Source: Streptomyces sp. BK340
GTDB lineage: Bacteria; Actinomycetota; Actinomycetes; Streptomycetales; Streptomycetaceae
Direction of reading: 5' to 3'
Assembly: GCF_007827595.1 (NCBI RefSeq)
Contig: NZ_VISR01000007.1
Span: 186,001 to 250,000 of the forward strand
DNA: 64,000 bases
Part shown: positions 52,146 through 59,655 of the stretch, piece by piece
Layout: every line of letters begins with the position of its first letter
Position numbering within the stretch: position 1 is the first letter of the stretch
The notes under the pieces: generated by a model
What the model was told of the DNA's origin: nothing
What the model saw: only the letters and a program-made list of their open reading frames with translations
Database searches by the model: none
Position numbers and translations under genes: made by a program

Positions 52146-52591
52146 CACCGACTTTCGAACCCGCCACCACGACCAGCCTGCCCATCGGCTCGGACGCCGA
52201 TCTCGCGTGGGTCCGTCACCAGGTGCGGCAGCTGGCGGCCGAACTGGGATTCGGGCTCGTGCAGCAGACGAAAATCGTCACCGCGGCCAGCGAGCTGGCC
52301 CGCAACACCCTGGTCCACGGCGGCGGGGGGCAGGCGAAGATCACCCCCCTGGCCAACGGCCTGACGCGGGGACTCCGGCTGAGCTTCGTCGACACCGGCC
52401 CCGGCATTCGCGACGTCGAACTCGCGATGACCGACGGCTACACCACCGGGGGCGGCCTCGGGCTGGGCCTGAGCGGAGCCAAGCGGCTGATGGACGAGTT
52501 CGCCATCGACACCCACCCTGATCAGGGCACTGCCGTCACCGTCACCGCCTGGGCCACCGGTGTGCCAGGTGCGCGTGCGGGGTCCCGATGA
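52142..52591 (+). CDS. rsbT: RsbT-like serine/threonine kinase (switch kinase)
   Basis: A 149-residue GHKL-fold kinase. The N-box is ASELARNTLVHGGG, the G1 box is FVDTGPGIRDVELAM and the G2 box is GLGLGLSGAKRLMDEF. RsbT phosphorylates RsbR and RsbS on stress, is released, and activates an RsbU-type phosphatase. The GTG at 52142 has GAGGGG 5 nt upstream and overlaps the rsbS stop by 4 nt. The next gene overlaps its stop as ATGA. Length is normal for RsbT. Confidence 0.92.
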   Translation: MTPTFEPATTTSLPIGSDADLAWVRHQVRQLAAELGFGLVQQTKIVTAASELARNTLVHGGGGQAKITPLANGLTRGLRLSFVDTGPGIRDVELAMTDGYTTGGGLGLGLSGAKRLMDEFAIDTHPDQGTAVTVTAWATGVPGARAGSR

Positions 52592-53634
52592 CACGCGTCT
52601 GGGACATCCCGGTGCACGACCCCACCCGGGTACGGGACGTCCGGGTGGCGACCGAGGAGGCCGGCGCCCGTGCCGGCCTGGACGCCCACCGCACCGCGGT
52701 CGCCGCCCTGGTGGCCACCGAGCTGGCGACCAACCTGCTCAAGCACGCCGGTGGCGGCCGCCTGGTGATCGATCTCGTCGAGCGTCCGGGTGCGGGCCCC
52801 CACGGTCCGGCGGTTCAGCTCGTCGCCCTCGATCACGGCCCCGGCATCCGCGACGTCACCACCGCCATGCTTGACGGCTACACCACCAGCGAGGCGTCAC
52901 TCGGCGCCGGCCTGGGCACCTGCCTGCGCATAGCCGGCGAGTTCGACCTGTACAGCACCCCTCGGGGCACCGTCTCGGTGGCCCGCATCGGCCAGGGCAC
53001 CGGCCCGGAGAAGACCGCGCCGGCCGGCCGAGCCGGAGGGATCAACGTCCCGCTCGGCCGGGCCGAACACTCCGGAGACGCCTGGAGCTGCGTCGTCTCC
53101 GGCTCACGGCTTACCCTGCTGCTCGCCGACGGCCTCGGCCACGGAGCCAAGGCCGCCCAGGCCTCCGGCGCCGCAGTGGACGAGCTGCACCGCGTCGGAC
53201 ATCTGTCACCCCCGGAGATCCTGCGCCAGATGCACCCGGCACTACGACACACCCGCGGGGCGGCGGTCGCCGTGGCCCAGCTGGACACGGACACCGGGGA
53301 GCTGGCGTTCTCGGGTGTCGGCAACATAGGCGCCCGACTGCACACCGCCGGCTCATGGGCACACCTGGTCTCGCACCCGGGCATCGTCGGCGCCCAGTTC
53401 CCGGCGACCGTACCCGTCCGCCGCTCGCCCTGGGGCCCGGAAAGCCTGCTCGTCCTGCACAGTGACGGCCTGCCCAGCAGGTGGGTGCCGCCCAACGAGC
53501 CCCACCTGCTGACCCACGATCCGGCAGTGGTAGCGGCGACCATCCTCCGGGACGCCAGCAGCGCCGCCAGCCCGGTACGCGATGACACCTGCGTGGCCGT
53601 CCTGGCCTCCGACCACCCGGGCAGGCACCTGTGA
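52588..53634 (+). CDS. GHKL ATPase-SpoIIE/PP2C fusion phosphatase (RsbX-like)
   Basis: A 348-residue two-domain protein. The first 130 residues are a GHKL domain like RsbT (TELATNLLKHAGGG, ALDHGPGIRDVTTAM, LGAGLGTCLRIAGEF). Residues about 150-345 are a PP2C-type phosphatase (LLADGLGHGAKAAQASGAAV, LLVLHSDGLPSRW, RDDTCVAVL) with all metal aspartates in place. RsbX resets the stressosome by dephosphorylating RsbR/RsbS; this fusion could do so while binding through its kinase-like lobe. It overlaps its neighbours by 4 nt on each side. Confidence 0.85.
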   Translation: MTRVWDIPVHDPTRVRDVRVATEEAGARAGLDAHRTAVAALVATELATNLLKHAGGGRLVIDLVERPGAGPHGPAVQLVALDHGPGIRDVTTAMLDGYTTSEASLGAGLGTCLRIAGEFDLYSTPRGTVSVARIGQGTGPEKTAPAGRAGGINVPLGRAEHSGDAWSCVVSGSRLTLLLADGLGHGAKAAQASGAAVDELHRVGHLSPPEILRQMHPALRHTRGAAVAVAQLDTDTGELAFSGVGNIGARLHTAGSWAHLVSHPGIVGAQFPATVPVRRSPWGPESLLVLHSDGLPSRWVPPNEPHLLTHDPAVVAATILRDASSAASPVRDDTCVAVLASDHPGRHL

Positions 53635-55379
53635 TCCCGCCGGAAGTGCGCGAAGTCACCTCTGTCACCTCGGCCGCCGAGGCCGTCCGCGCCCGGATGT
53701 TCGCTGCGCGCCTCACGGACGCCTTGGGCGTGCCTACGCTCGAACGGGCCCGTTTCCTCACGGCGCTCACGGCGCACCTGCGTGAAGTCCTCGGCGAGGG
53801 GGGTACGGAACTGACCCTCACCGTTCAGCCGTCCGGGTCCGACGAGACCGTACTCGTGCGGGCCGTCGGGAGGTCCCTCGCACCCGGGCCGCGCCGCACG
53901 CCCCCCTGGCGGCTCACTGTCGCCGGTCCCGGCCCTTCGACGCGGGACCTGCCCCAGCCGGGCCAGGACGACATCCCACCCGCCGAAGCGGTCCTGACGG
54001 CGGACGAGGAGTTCGCGCCGATCCTGCGCCGGCTGGACGAGACGGAGAGACAACTCCGTCTTCACCGCGAGGAGTTGCACCAGACCAACCAGGGCGTGCT
54101 CGCCCTGCACGCCGAACTGGACGCAGCCGCGCAGACTCAGCGCGACCTGCTCGAAGCCGAACGAACCGCGCGCGGCGAGGCCGAGAAGGCACGACGCCTG
54201 CTGACCTTCCTCGGCGACGCCAGCGCGGTCGTGACCGCGTCTCTCGACCAGGAGGACATCTTGCGATGCCTTCCCGGGCTGCTCATTCCCGAGTACGCGA
54301 GCAAGGTCGACGTCTGGCTGTTCGACGAACCGGCAGGTACGAACGGTGCCCACTCCGCCGCAGCGGTCGCAGCCGCCCGCCTCGACCGTCCGCAGCACGC
54401 CGGGCCGCACCCCGGCGCACTCCCGGGCGTCGACGACCTCCCGCCCTCCGCACTCTCCCCGGACCGGCCGCTGTTGTGCATCCCACTCACGGTGCGCCAC
54501 ACCTCGGGTGTGCTGACCCTGACCGCACCCGGCGACCGCTTCCACGCGGACACCAGCGTGATGCTGGTCGAGCTGGCCCGCCGGACTGCCATCGCCCTGG
54601 ACAACGCCCGCCGTTACGAACAGCACCGGGACACCGCCGAGACCCTGCAACGTGCCCAGCTCACCGACCTGCCCACCACCGAAGGTCTGCGCCTGGCGGC
54701 CCGCTACCTCCCCGCCACCCGAGGCCTCAACATCGGAGGTGACTGGTACGACGCCTTCCCCCAGCCCGACGGCGGCCTGCTGACCGTGGTGGGCGACGTC
54801 ACCGGACACGGGCTGCGCGCCGCCGTCATCATGGGACAGCTGCGCACCGCCCTGCGTGCCTACGCGATCGAGGACGACAGCCCCGCCCGGATCCTCACCC
54901 GCCTGCACCGCATGCTGCGCCACCAGCAGCCGAACCTGTACGCGACCGCTGTGATCGCCCGCTTCCGGCCCGGCGAGCCCCACGTCGTGTGGGCCGCCGC
55001 CGGGCACCCTCCGGCCGTGGTCCGGACGCCCGACGGCTCCGTGCGCGTTCTGGACACCAGACCCGGTGTCATGCTGGGCGTGCCCCTCGACTTCGAGTAC
55101 GAGGACCACACGGCCGAACTGCCTCCCGGCTCCACGCTTGTCCTCTACACCGACGGTCTGGTGGAGCGGCGGGCCGACGGCATCGACCCGGGTATCGAAC
55201 TGCTCGGCCAAACCCTCGCCGCACTCGGCGAATCCGAACTGGAGAACCTGGACGGGTGCGCAGAGTCGTTGCTCAAACCCCTCTTGCACGATCACGAGCG
55301 CGACGACGACGTCTGTCTCCTCCTGTGCCGCACGGCTCCACCCGAAGGCGAGGAAACCGAGCCCACCGGGAGGGCCTGA
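53631..55379 (+). CDS. GAF-SpoIIE/PP2C phosphatase (RsbU-like)
   Basis: A 582-residue phosphatase expected to act on a phosphorylated anti-anti-sigma factor when RsbT binds. The N-terminal region (1-120) is followed by a coiled coil (RRLDETERQLRLHREELHQT, about 125-185), a GAF domain (about 190-345) and a SpoIIE-type phosphatase (about 355-570). The catalytic motifs are complete: GGDWYDAF, VVGDVTGHGLRAAVIMGQL, LVLYTDGLVERR and DDDVCLLLC. The GTG overlaps the previous stop by 4 nt. It is the last gene of the rsb operon. Confidence 0.9.
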   Translation: MIPPEVREVTSVTSAAEAVRARMFAARLTDALGVPTLERARFLTALTAHLREVLGEGGTELTLTVQPSGSDETVLVRAVGRSLAPGPRRTPPWRLTVAGPGPSTRDLPQPGQDDIPPAEAVLTADEEFAPILRRLDETERQLRLHREELHQTNQGVLALHAELDAAAQTQRDLLEAERTARGEAEKARRLLTFLGDASAVVTASLDQEDILRCLPGLLIPEYASKVDVWLFDEPAGTNGAHSAAAVAAARLDRPQHAGPHPGALPGVDDLPPSALSPDRPLLCIPLTVRHTSGVLTLTAPGDRFHADTSVMLVELARRTAIALDNARRYEQHRDTAETLQRAQLTDLPTTEGLRLAARYLPATRGLNIGGDWYDAFPQPDGGLLTVVGDVTGHGLRAAVIMGQLRTALRAYAIEDDSPARILTRLHRMLRHQQPNLYATAVIARFRPGEPHVVWAAAGHPPAVVRTPDGSVRVLDTRPGVMLGVPLDFEYEDHTAELPPGSTLVLYTDGLVERRADGIDPGIELLGQTLAALGESELENLDGCAESLLKPLLHDHERDDDVCLLLCRTAPPEGEETEPTGRA

Positions 55380-55451
55380 GCCACGCGGTAGGCACAGCGT
55401 CAGACCCTGAGTGCGACCCGGCAGACCTCGCCTCAGGAGACGGCGCGCTTT

Positions 55452-55991
55452 CTACGTCGGCTTCGGAGACCGGGCGGGAGTTTCGTCCGGTGCGCGGAGG
55501 AAGGCCTTCATGCCACGGATCAGCGCCGATCGCTCTGCGGGTTCCATGGTCGCCAGTACTCCGGCCAGGGCCTGGGCACGCCGGCGGGCCACGTCTTCCA
55601 GAACACGGCGCCCCTGAGGAGTGAGCGTCAGCAGCACCTCACGGCGGTTGCGCAGGTGCGAGGCCCGCTCCAGCATCCCCGCCGCCTCCAGTCGGTCACA
55701 CAGACGGCTGGCGGTGGGGAGCCCTATGGACAGCCGTTCCGCCAAGCCCGTGAGGTTCACCTCCGGTGCCGCTTGCAGCGCCCGAAGCGCCCGCAGTTGG
55801 TGGGGGGACAACCGCACCGCCGCCTCCTGGGCCGCCATGGACCACAGGGTCGCGAGACGTTCCACGGCGTCGGCGATCTCGTGCGCGCCGACGCCCGGAT
55901 CCTCACCCGAGGCCTCAGCGCGGTCGTCGGCGCTGCCGGGAAGAGTCACGGGCGCATCACTTTCAGAGAGATCCGGTTGGTGCTGTAACAC
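55452..55991 (-). CDS. MarR-family regulator with TTA as second codon
   Basis: A 179-residue winged-helix repressor: LSPHQLRALRALQAAPEVNL, then LSIGLPTASRLCDRLEAAGM and the wing HLRNRREVLLTLTPQGRRVL. It resembles the other MarR of this island, so the two may share sites. The GTG at 55991 has GGAG 5 nt upstream, and the next codon is TTA, so translation should need the bldA tRNA. An inverted repeat ACGCAA-N7-TTGCGT lies 33 nt upstream, a likely autoregulatory operator. It is convergent with the rsb operon. Confidence 0.86.
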   Translation of the reverse strand: MLQHQPDLSESDAPVTLPGSADDRAEASGEDPGVGAHEIADAVERLATLWSMAAQEAAVRLSPHQLRALRALQAAPEVNLTGLAERLSIGLPTASRLCDRLEAAGMLERASHLRNRREVLLTLTPQGRRVLEDVARRRAQALAGVLATMEPAERSALIRGMKAFLRAPDETPARSPKPT

Positions 55992-56023
55992 CGATACTCC
56001 ATCGCCCTACCCGGGGAACCGGA

Positions 56024-56042
56024 ACGCAAGCGGTGTTTGCGT
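56024..56042. promoter_or_regulatory. Inverted repeat upstream of the second marR
   Basis: ACGCAA (56024-56029), 7 nt, TTGCGT (56037-56042). Candidate operator for the MarR encoded 33 bp downstream on the minus strand. Confidence 0.45.
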
Positions 56043-56107
56043 GCCACGACCACCCGGCCGCGCCAAGCACCCTCCCCCGAGCGGCCCGCTCACATCGGGG
56101 GCCGGGT

Positions 56108-56123
56108 CGACACGCGCGTGTCG
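56108..56123. promoter_or_regulatory. Perfect 16 bp palindrome
   Basis: CGACACGCGCGTGTCG is a perfect palindrome between the BrkB-type gene end and the MarR gene. It could be a binding site; no protein is assigned. Confidence 0.3.
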
Positions 56124-56166
56124 TAGTGCCTGTAACGGCCGTCAGCCGGGGGCGGGGCGCCGCAGG

Positions 56167-57033
56167 TCACGGACGACCGGATCGCTGACCATGAGAGGGC
56201 TTCGCCAACTCCGCGTTGAACTGGGCGCCCACAAGAAGGGCCAGGTTGGACAGCCACAGCCAGATCAGGAAGATCACGACGCCGGCCAGCGATCCGTACA
56301 GCCGGTGATAGGTGCTGACGTGGGAGGTGTAGGCAGCGAATCCGAGCGAGACGCTCAGCAGGAGCACCACCGCCAGCATGCCGCCCGGCGCCATCTTGCG
56401 AACGGGGCGGGAGGACGCGGGGCCCGAGTGGTACAGGACGAGCACTAGGGCGATGGCAACCGCGGCCGCGACCGGCCATCGCAGTGCGTCCCAGGCGGCC
56501 TGCGGCCCGATCCCCAGATCCAGCGCACGGCCCAGACGCCGGGCCAGATTGCCGGTGAGGAACAACGCCAGGGTTGACGTCAGAAGCAGGGTGATCAGGA
56601 CGAGGGCTGTGGCGATGATGCGTGGAGCGGTTCGCCATACCGGCCGGTGCGAATCGACCCGATGCATGGCGTGCAACGCCCGGCGGAAGACACTGAGATA
56701 GCTGGAACCTGACCACAGGGCTGCCGAACCTCCGAGAAAGACCAGCGTCCATGCCGTCGAGGACTGTCCGGCCATTTGCTGCAGGGCGCTGCGCAGCAGA
56801 GCGCGGGACGCGACCGGGGCGGCCTGCGACATGCGGTCGATGACCTCCGGCTTGGCTGTGGGCACGGTGAGACCCAGGATCGAGAGGATTACCAGCAGCA
56901 GTGGAAACAGGGCCAGCATCGCGTAATAGGTGAGCGCAGCGGCCCAGTCCGTTACGTCGTCGTTCCAGACGGCAGCCGGTACCCGGCGCAGCGCCGCCCA
57001 CCACCGGGCCGTCCGACCATATGCATTCTCCAT
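56167..57033 (-). CDS. YihY/BrkB-family integral membrane protein
   Basis: A 288-residue inner-membrane protein of the YihY/BrkB (formerly RNase BN) family with six hydrophobic helices. The N-terminal helix pair region AAALTYYAMLALFPLLLVIL is a family hallmark, as is YRLYGSLAGVVIFLIWLWLS, followed by LGAQFNAEL-type residues (LLVGAQFNAELAKP) near the C-terminus. Function in the family is unclear; transport and complement-resistance roles have been suggested. The ATG at 57033 is used; the closest GGAGG is about 17 nt upstream, so the start is not certain. Confidence 0.9.
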   Translation of the reverse strand: MENAYGRTARWWAALRRVPAAVWNDDVTDWAAALTYYAMLALFPLLLVILSILGLTVPTAKPEVIDRMSQAAPVASRALLRSALQQMAGQSSTAWTLVFLGGSAALWSGSSYLSVFRRALHAMHRVDSHRPVWRTAPRIIATALVLITLLLTSTLALFLTGNLARRLGRALDLGIGPQAAWDALRWPVAAAVAIALVLVLYHSGPASSRPVRKMAPGGMLAVVLLLSVSLGFAAYTSHVSTYHRLYGSLAGVVIFLIWLWLSNLALLVGAQFNAELAKPSHGQRSGRP

Positions 57034-57236
57034 GGAGCGGATGCTCTCACCTCCGATGACTTCTTGAATGCGTCCTCGGCCCTCGCGCCGGAAGTCACGG
57101 GAGAGTACTTCCTCGTTGGTCGTATTCCGCTGTCGCGGTGCACCCCGTGTGCCCCCGAATTCCCTTCACAAACAAAGCAGCTTCGGTGAATGGCGACAGA
57201 AATCCAGGGCAGAAGGCGTTCAGGAGGTTGATAATC

Positions 57237-57407
57237 ATGGTACCCCTGTTGCTCGTTCTGCTTCTCGCGCTGATCCTCTTCGGCGCCGGTTTCGCCATCA
57301 AGATCCTCTGGTGGGTCGCCGTAGCCGTTCTGGTGCTGTGGCTTCTCGGCTTCGTCATGCGCTCCACCGGCGCCGGTGGAGGTCGAGGCCGCTGGTACCG
57401 ATGGTGA
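57237..57407 (+). CDS. Small hydrophobic membrane protein
   Basis: A 56-residue protein with two hydrophobic helices (PLLLVLLLALILFGAGFAIK and WVAVAVLVLWLLGFVM) and a Gly/Arg tail ending RGRWYRW. Short proteins of this kind are common in streptomycetes near stress genes and have no known role. The ATG at 57237 has AGGAGG 9 nt upstream, a strong site. A strong terminator hairpin follows, so it is a single-gene unit. Confidence 0.8.
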   Translation: MVPLLLVLLLALILFGAGFAIKILWWVAVAVLVLWLLGFVMRSTGAGGGRGRWYRW

Positions 57408-57434
57408 TCTGACCTGTAGGTGCGCCTTCGACGA

Positions 57435-57464
57435 GGGGCCCGGCCGACATATCGGCCGGGCCCC
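57435..57464 (+). terminator. Strong hairpin terminator
   Basis: A perfect 13 bp stem (57435-57447 with 57452-57464) with a 4 nt loop lies after the small hydrophobic protein gene. It can also serve the convergent phospholipase gene. Confidence 0.85.
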
Positions 57465-57510
57465 TTGCCTGCAGGTCATTTCAACTCACCGACGAGGGAT
57501 GCCGATCGGT

Positions 57511-58716
57511 TCAGAGGAAGCGCCGGACGGGGGTGACGGCGGCCTCCTTGGCGCGCTGCAGCACTGCCCGTCGTTTCCATCGGGCGAGGTCGATGTCCAC
57601 GCTGAGTTTCAGGTCCGCCTCGTAGTCGCGGTCGAGCGCGGCGGTGAACTGCTCGTCCAGGACGGCGAGCATGACCTCTTCGTCGTGGTCCATGGACCGG
57701 CGGTTGAAATTGGTGGAACCGATGAGGGCGGCGACCGAGTCCACGGTGATGATCTTGGCGTGCATCATGGTCGGCTGGTACTGCCGAATGCGCACGCCGG
57801 CCTGCAGCAGACGGGTGTAGTGGTGTTGACCGGCGAGCTGACAGGCACGCTGGTCGGTGTGAGGGCCAGGCAGCAGGATCTCGACATGCACGCCACGGCG
57901 TGCGGTTTCGCACAGCAGGTCGATGAAGTAGGTGTCGGGGGCGAAGTAGGCGGTGGCCAGCCGGAAGCGCTCCTCGGCGGAGGTGAGCATGACCCGGATC
58001 AGGGTTTGCATGTCCTGCCATCCGATGCTCGCGGAGCCGCGAACGACCTGCACCACCGACGAGCCGGCCTGCGGGTGTTCCGTGAAGCGGTCACGGTCGT
58101 CGAACAGTTCGTCGTGGCACTCGGCCCAGTTCTGCGCGAACGCGGCCGCGATCCCGTCCACGGCGGGTCCCCGCACCCGGACGTGGGTGTCCCGCCACTC
58201 GGCAGGATTGCGTGCGTTGCCGCACCATTCCTCCGCGATGCCGACACCGCCGGTGAAGGCGGTGTGCTCGTCGACGACGAGGGCCTTGCGGTGGCACCGG
58301 TGATTCTGCTTGAACGGCGACAGCCAAGCGGGCTTGCGGAACCAGGCCACCTGCACGCCCGCGGTGCTCATGACGTCCAACAGCCGCCCTTCGATCTCCT
58401 TGGCGCCGAAGCCGTCGAGCAGCAGTCGCACGCGCACACCCGCCCGGGCGCGGCCGGCCAGAGCGACGGCGAAGTCGTGAGCGATCTGCCCTCGCCAGTA
58501 GACGAACGTCATCATGTCGATGGTGTGCCGGGCCGAACGGATCGCGTCGAGCATCGAGGGGAAGATCTCGTCACCATTGCGCAGAGGCGTCAGCTCATTG
58601 CCTTCGGTGGCGGCCACGCCGATCAGCCGCTCCAGCCGACGGCGAAGGCGCTGCTTGCGCGCCGCTGCATCGGGCATGCTGCCGCGAGTGGGTGCCGGAA
58701 CGCCGTCGAGTATCAC
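57511..58716 (-). CDS. Phospholipase D-superfamily cardiolipin synthase-like protein
   Basis: A 401-residue protein with two HKD catalytic motifs: HRKALVVDEHTAFTGG near residue 140 and HAKIITVDSVAALIGSTNFN near 320. These two halves form one active site that transfers phosphatidyl groups, as in bacterial cardiolipin synthases. No long N-terminal transmembrane pair is present, unlike ClsA, so it is closer to ClsB-like or soluble forms. I choose GTG at 58716, with GGGGAG 7 nt upstream, rather than the ATG at 58731. It converges on the hydrophobic-protein gene and is divergent from the lectin gene. Confidence 0.88.
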   Translation of the reverse strand: MILDGVPAPTRGSMPDAAARKQRLRRRLERLIGVAATEGNELTPLRNGDEIFPSMLDAIRSARHTIDMMTFVYWRGQIAHDFAVALAGRARAGVRVRLLLDGFGAKEIEGRLLDVMSTAGVQVAWFRKPAWLSPFKQNHRCHRKALVVDEHTAFTGGVGIAEEWCGNARNPAEWRDTHVRVRGPAVDGIAAAFAQNWAECHDELFDDRDRFTEHPQAGSSVVQVVRGSASIGWQDMQTLIRVMLTSAEERFRLATAYFAPDTYFIDLLCETARRGVHVEILLPGPHTDQRACQLAGQHHYTRLLQAGVRIRQYQPTMMHAKIITVDSVAALIGSTNFNRRSMDHDEEVMLAVLDEQFTAALDRDYEADLKLSVDIDLARWKRRAVLQRAKEAAVTPVRRFL

Positions 58717-59060
58717 GCCAACTCTCCCCATGCCGTGAAAACAAAATGCCGTGGGCTGCCGGGCGAGCCCGGAGAGACACATGCCCTGTCGGCACCTCAT
58801 CACTCCAACCGTCCGTGATCAGGTCGCACCGCAGCCGGCATCGTGGGACGTCCCAGGGATGCGGAGGCTCGGTGTCCCAAGTCGCAGGTCACGTGGGTGA
58901 GATGGCGGCGGGACGCGTTCCGGCGGTCTTTTGGTACTGCCCGGTGGTGGGCGGCTGCATACGGTTGCGTGTGGCGCCGGCGGGGAGTCGGCGCCCGCGT
59001 GGTCCGGACTCCGGGGGAGTCCGGAAGAAATGACCGAAGTGCGACACAGGGGGAACTGAA
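58717..59060. other. Divergent intergenic region (phospholipase / ricin-type lectin)
   Basis: This 344 bp gap must carry promoters for both genes. The only clear structure is the hairpin at 59003-59025 in the lectin leader. No small gene is supported. Confidence 0.4.
59003..59025 (+). promoter_or_regulatory. Hairpin in the 5' leader of the lectin gene
   Basis: A 10 bp stem (TCCGGACTCC with GGAGTCCGGA) and a 3 nt loop end 35 nt before the start codon. It may be an operator or an RNA structure. Confidence 0.4.
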
Positions 59061-59534
59061 TTGATTCGGCAGCGTATTGGGCGCGTGCTGGGGGCGGCAC
59101 TCGTCGCGCCGCTTCTGGTCGTCGGGGTGAGCACCGCGGCCCATGCCGACGGTGACGTCGTGTGGAACCACAAGCGCGGTGGAGGCTGCCTCTCCGGCAT
59201 GTGGGACCACCACCTCGGCTGGAACAACGTGGGCCTCTACCCTTGCTCGTTCGGCGCCGCGAAGTGGCATGACATCAATGTCGGAGGCGACGTCTGGATC
59301 GAGCGGATGGCGGAGGTCCCGGGCTCCTGCCTCGCCGGGTACACCGACCACGACGCCTACGTGGAGGCCTGCAGCAGCGGCCAGAACAACTACCAGCGCT
59401 GGCACGAGATCAATACCGGTGACGGCTGGAAACTGCAGAACGTGGCTACCGGCGAATGCCTCGACGCCAACGACGACAACAAGGTCTACACGCACGAGTG
59501 CAACGACGGAAATGTCTACCAACTGTGGTCGTGA
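59061..59534 (+). CDS. Secreted ricin-type (beta-trefoil) lectin-like protein
   Basis: A 157-residue exported protein. The signal peptide IRQRIGRVLGAALVAPLLVV ends at AAHAD. The mature 125 residues form one ricin-type beta-trefoil with repeated CL..QxW-like units: GGGCLSGMW, PGSCLAGYT, NNYQRWHEI, TGECLDAND and NVYQLWS. Six cysteines could form three disulfides. Such domains bind galactose-type sugars. It is a stand-alone lectin with no attached enzyme. The start is TTG 59061 with AGGGGGA about 8 nt upstream. A terminator follows. Confidence 0.82.
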   Translation: MIRQRIGRVLGAALVAPLLVVGVSTAAHADGDVVWNHKRGGGCLSGMWDHHLGWNNVGLYPCSFGAAKWHDINVGGDVWIERMAEVPGSCLAGYTDHDAYVEACSSGQNNYQRWHEINTGDGWKLQNVATGECLDANDDNKVYTHECNDGNVYQLWS

Positions 59535-59575
59535 CGGACTGACCGCCTGACGACCCCGCGCGTCCCGTGGGGTGA

Positions 59576-59603
59576 GACGGGTCCTGGGTGACCAGGGCCC
59601 GTC
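59576..59603 (+). terminator. Hairpin terminator of the lectin gene
   Basis: A 12 bp stem with a single G-T wobble (59576-59587 with 59592-59603) and GTGA loop. It also lies near the 3' end of the convergent oxidase gene. Confidence 0.75.
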
Positions 59604-59655
59604 CATGTCTACGCCGGCGAGGATTTCCAAGCATGAGAAACCTCGCCGTCCGGGC

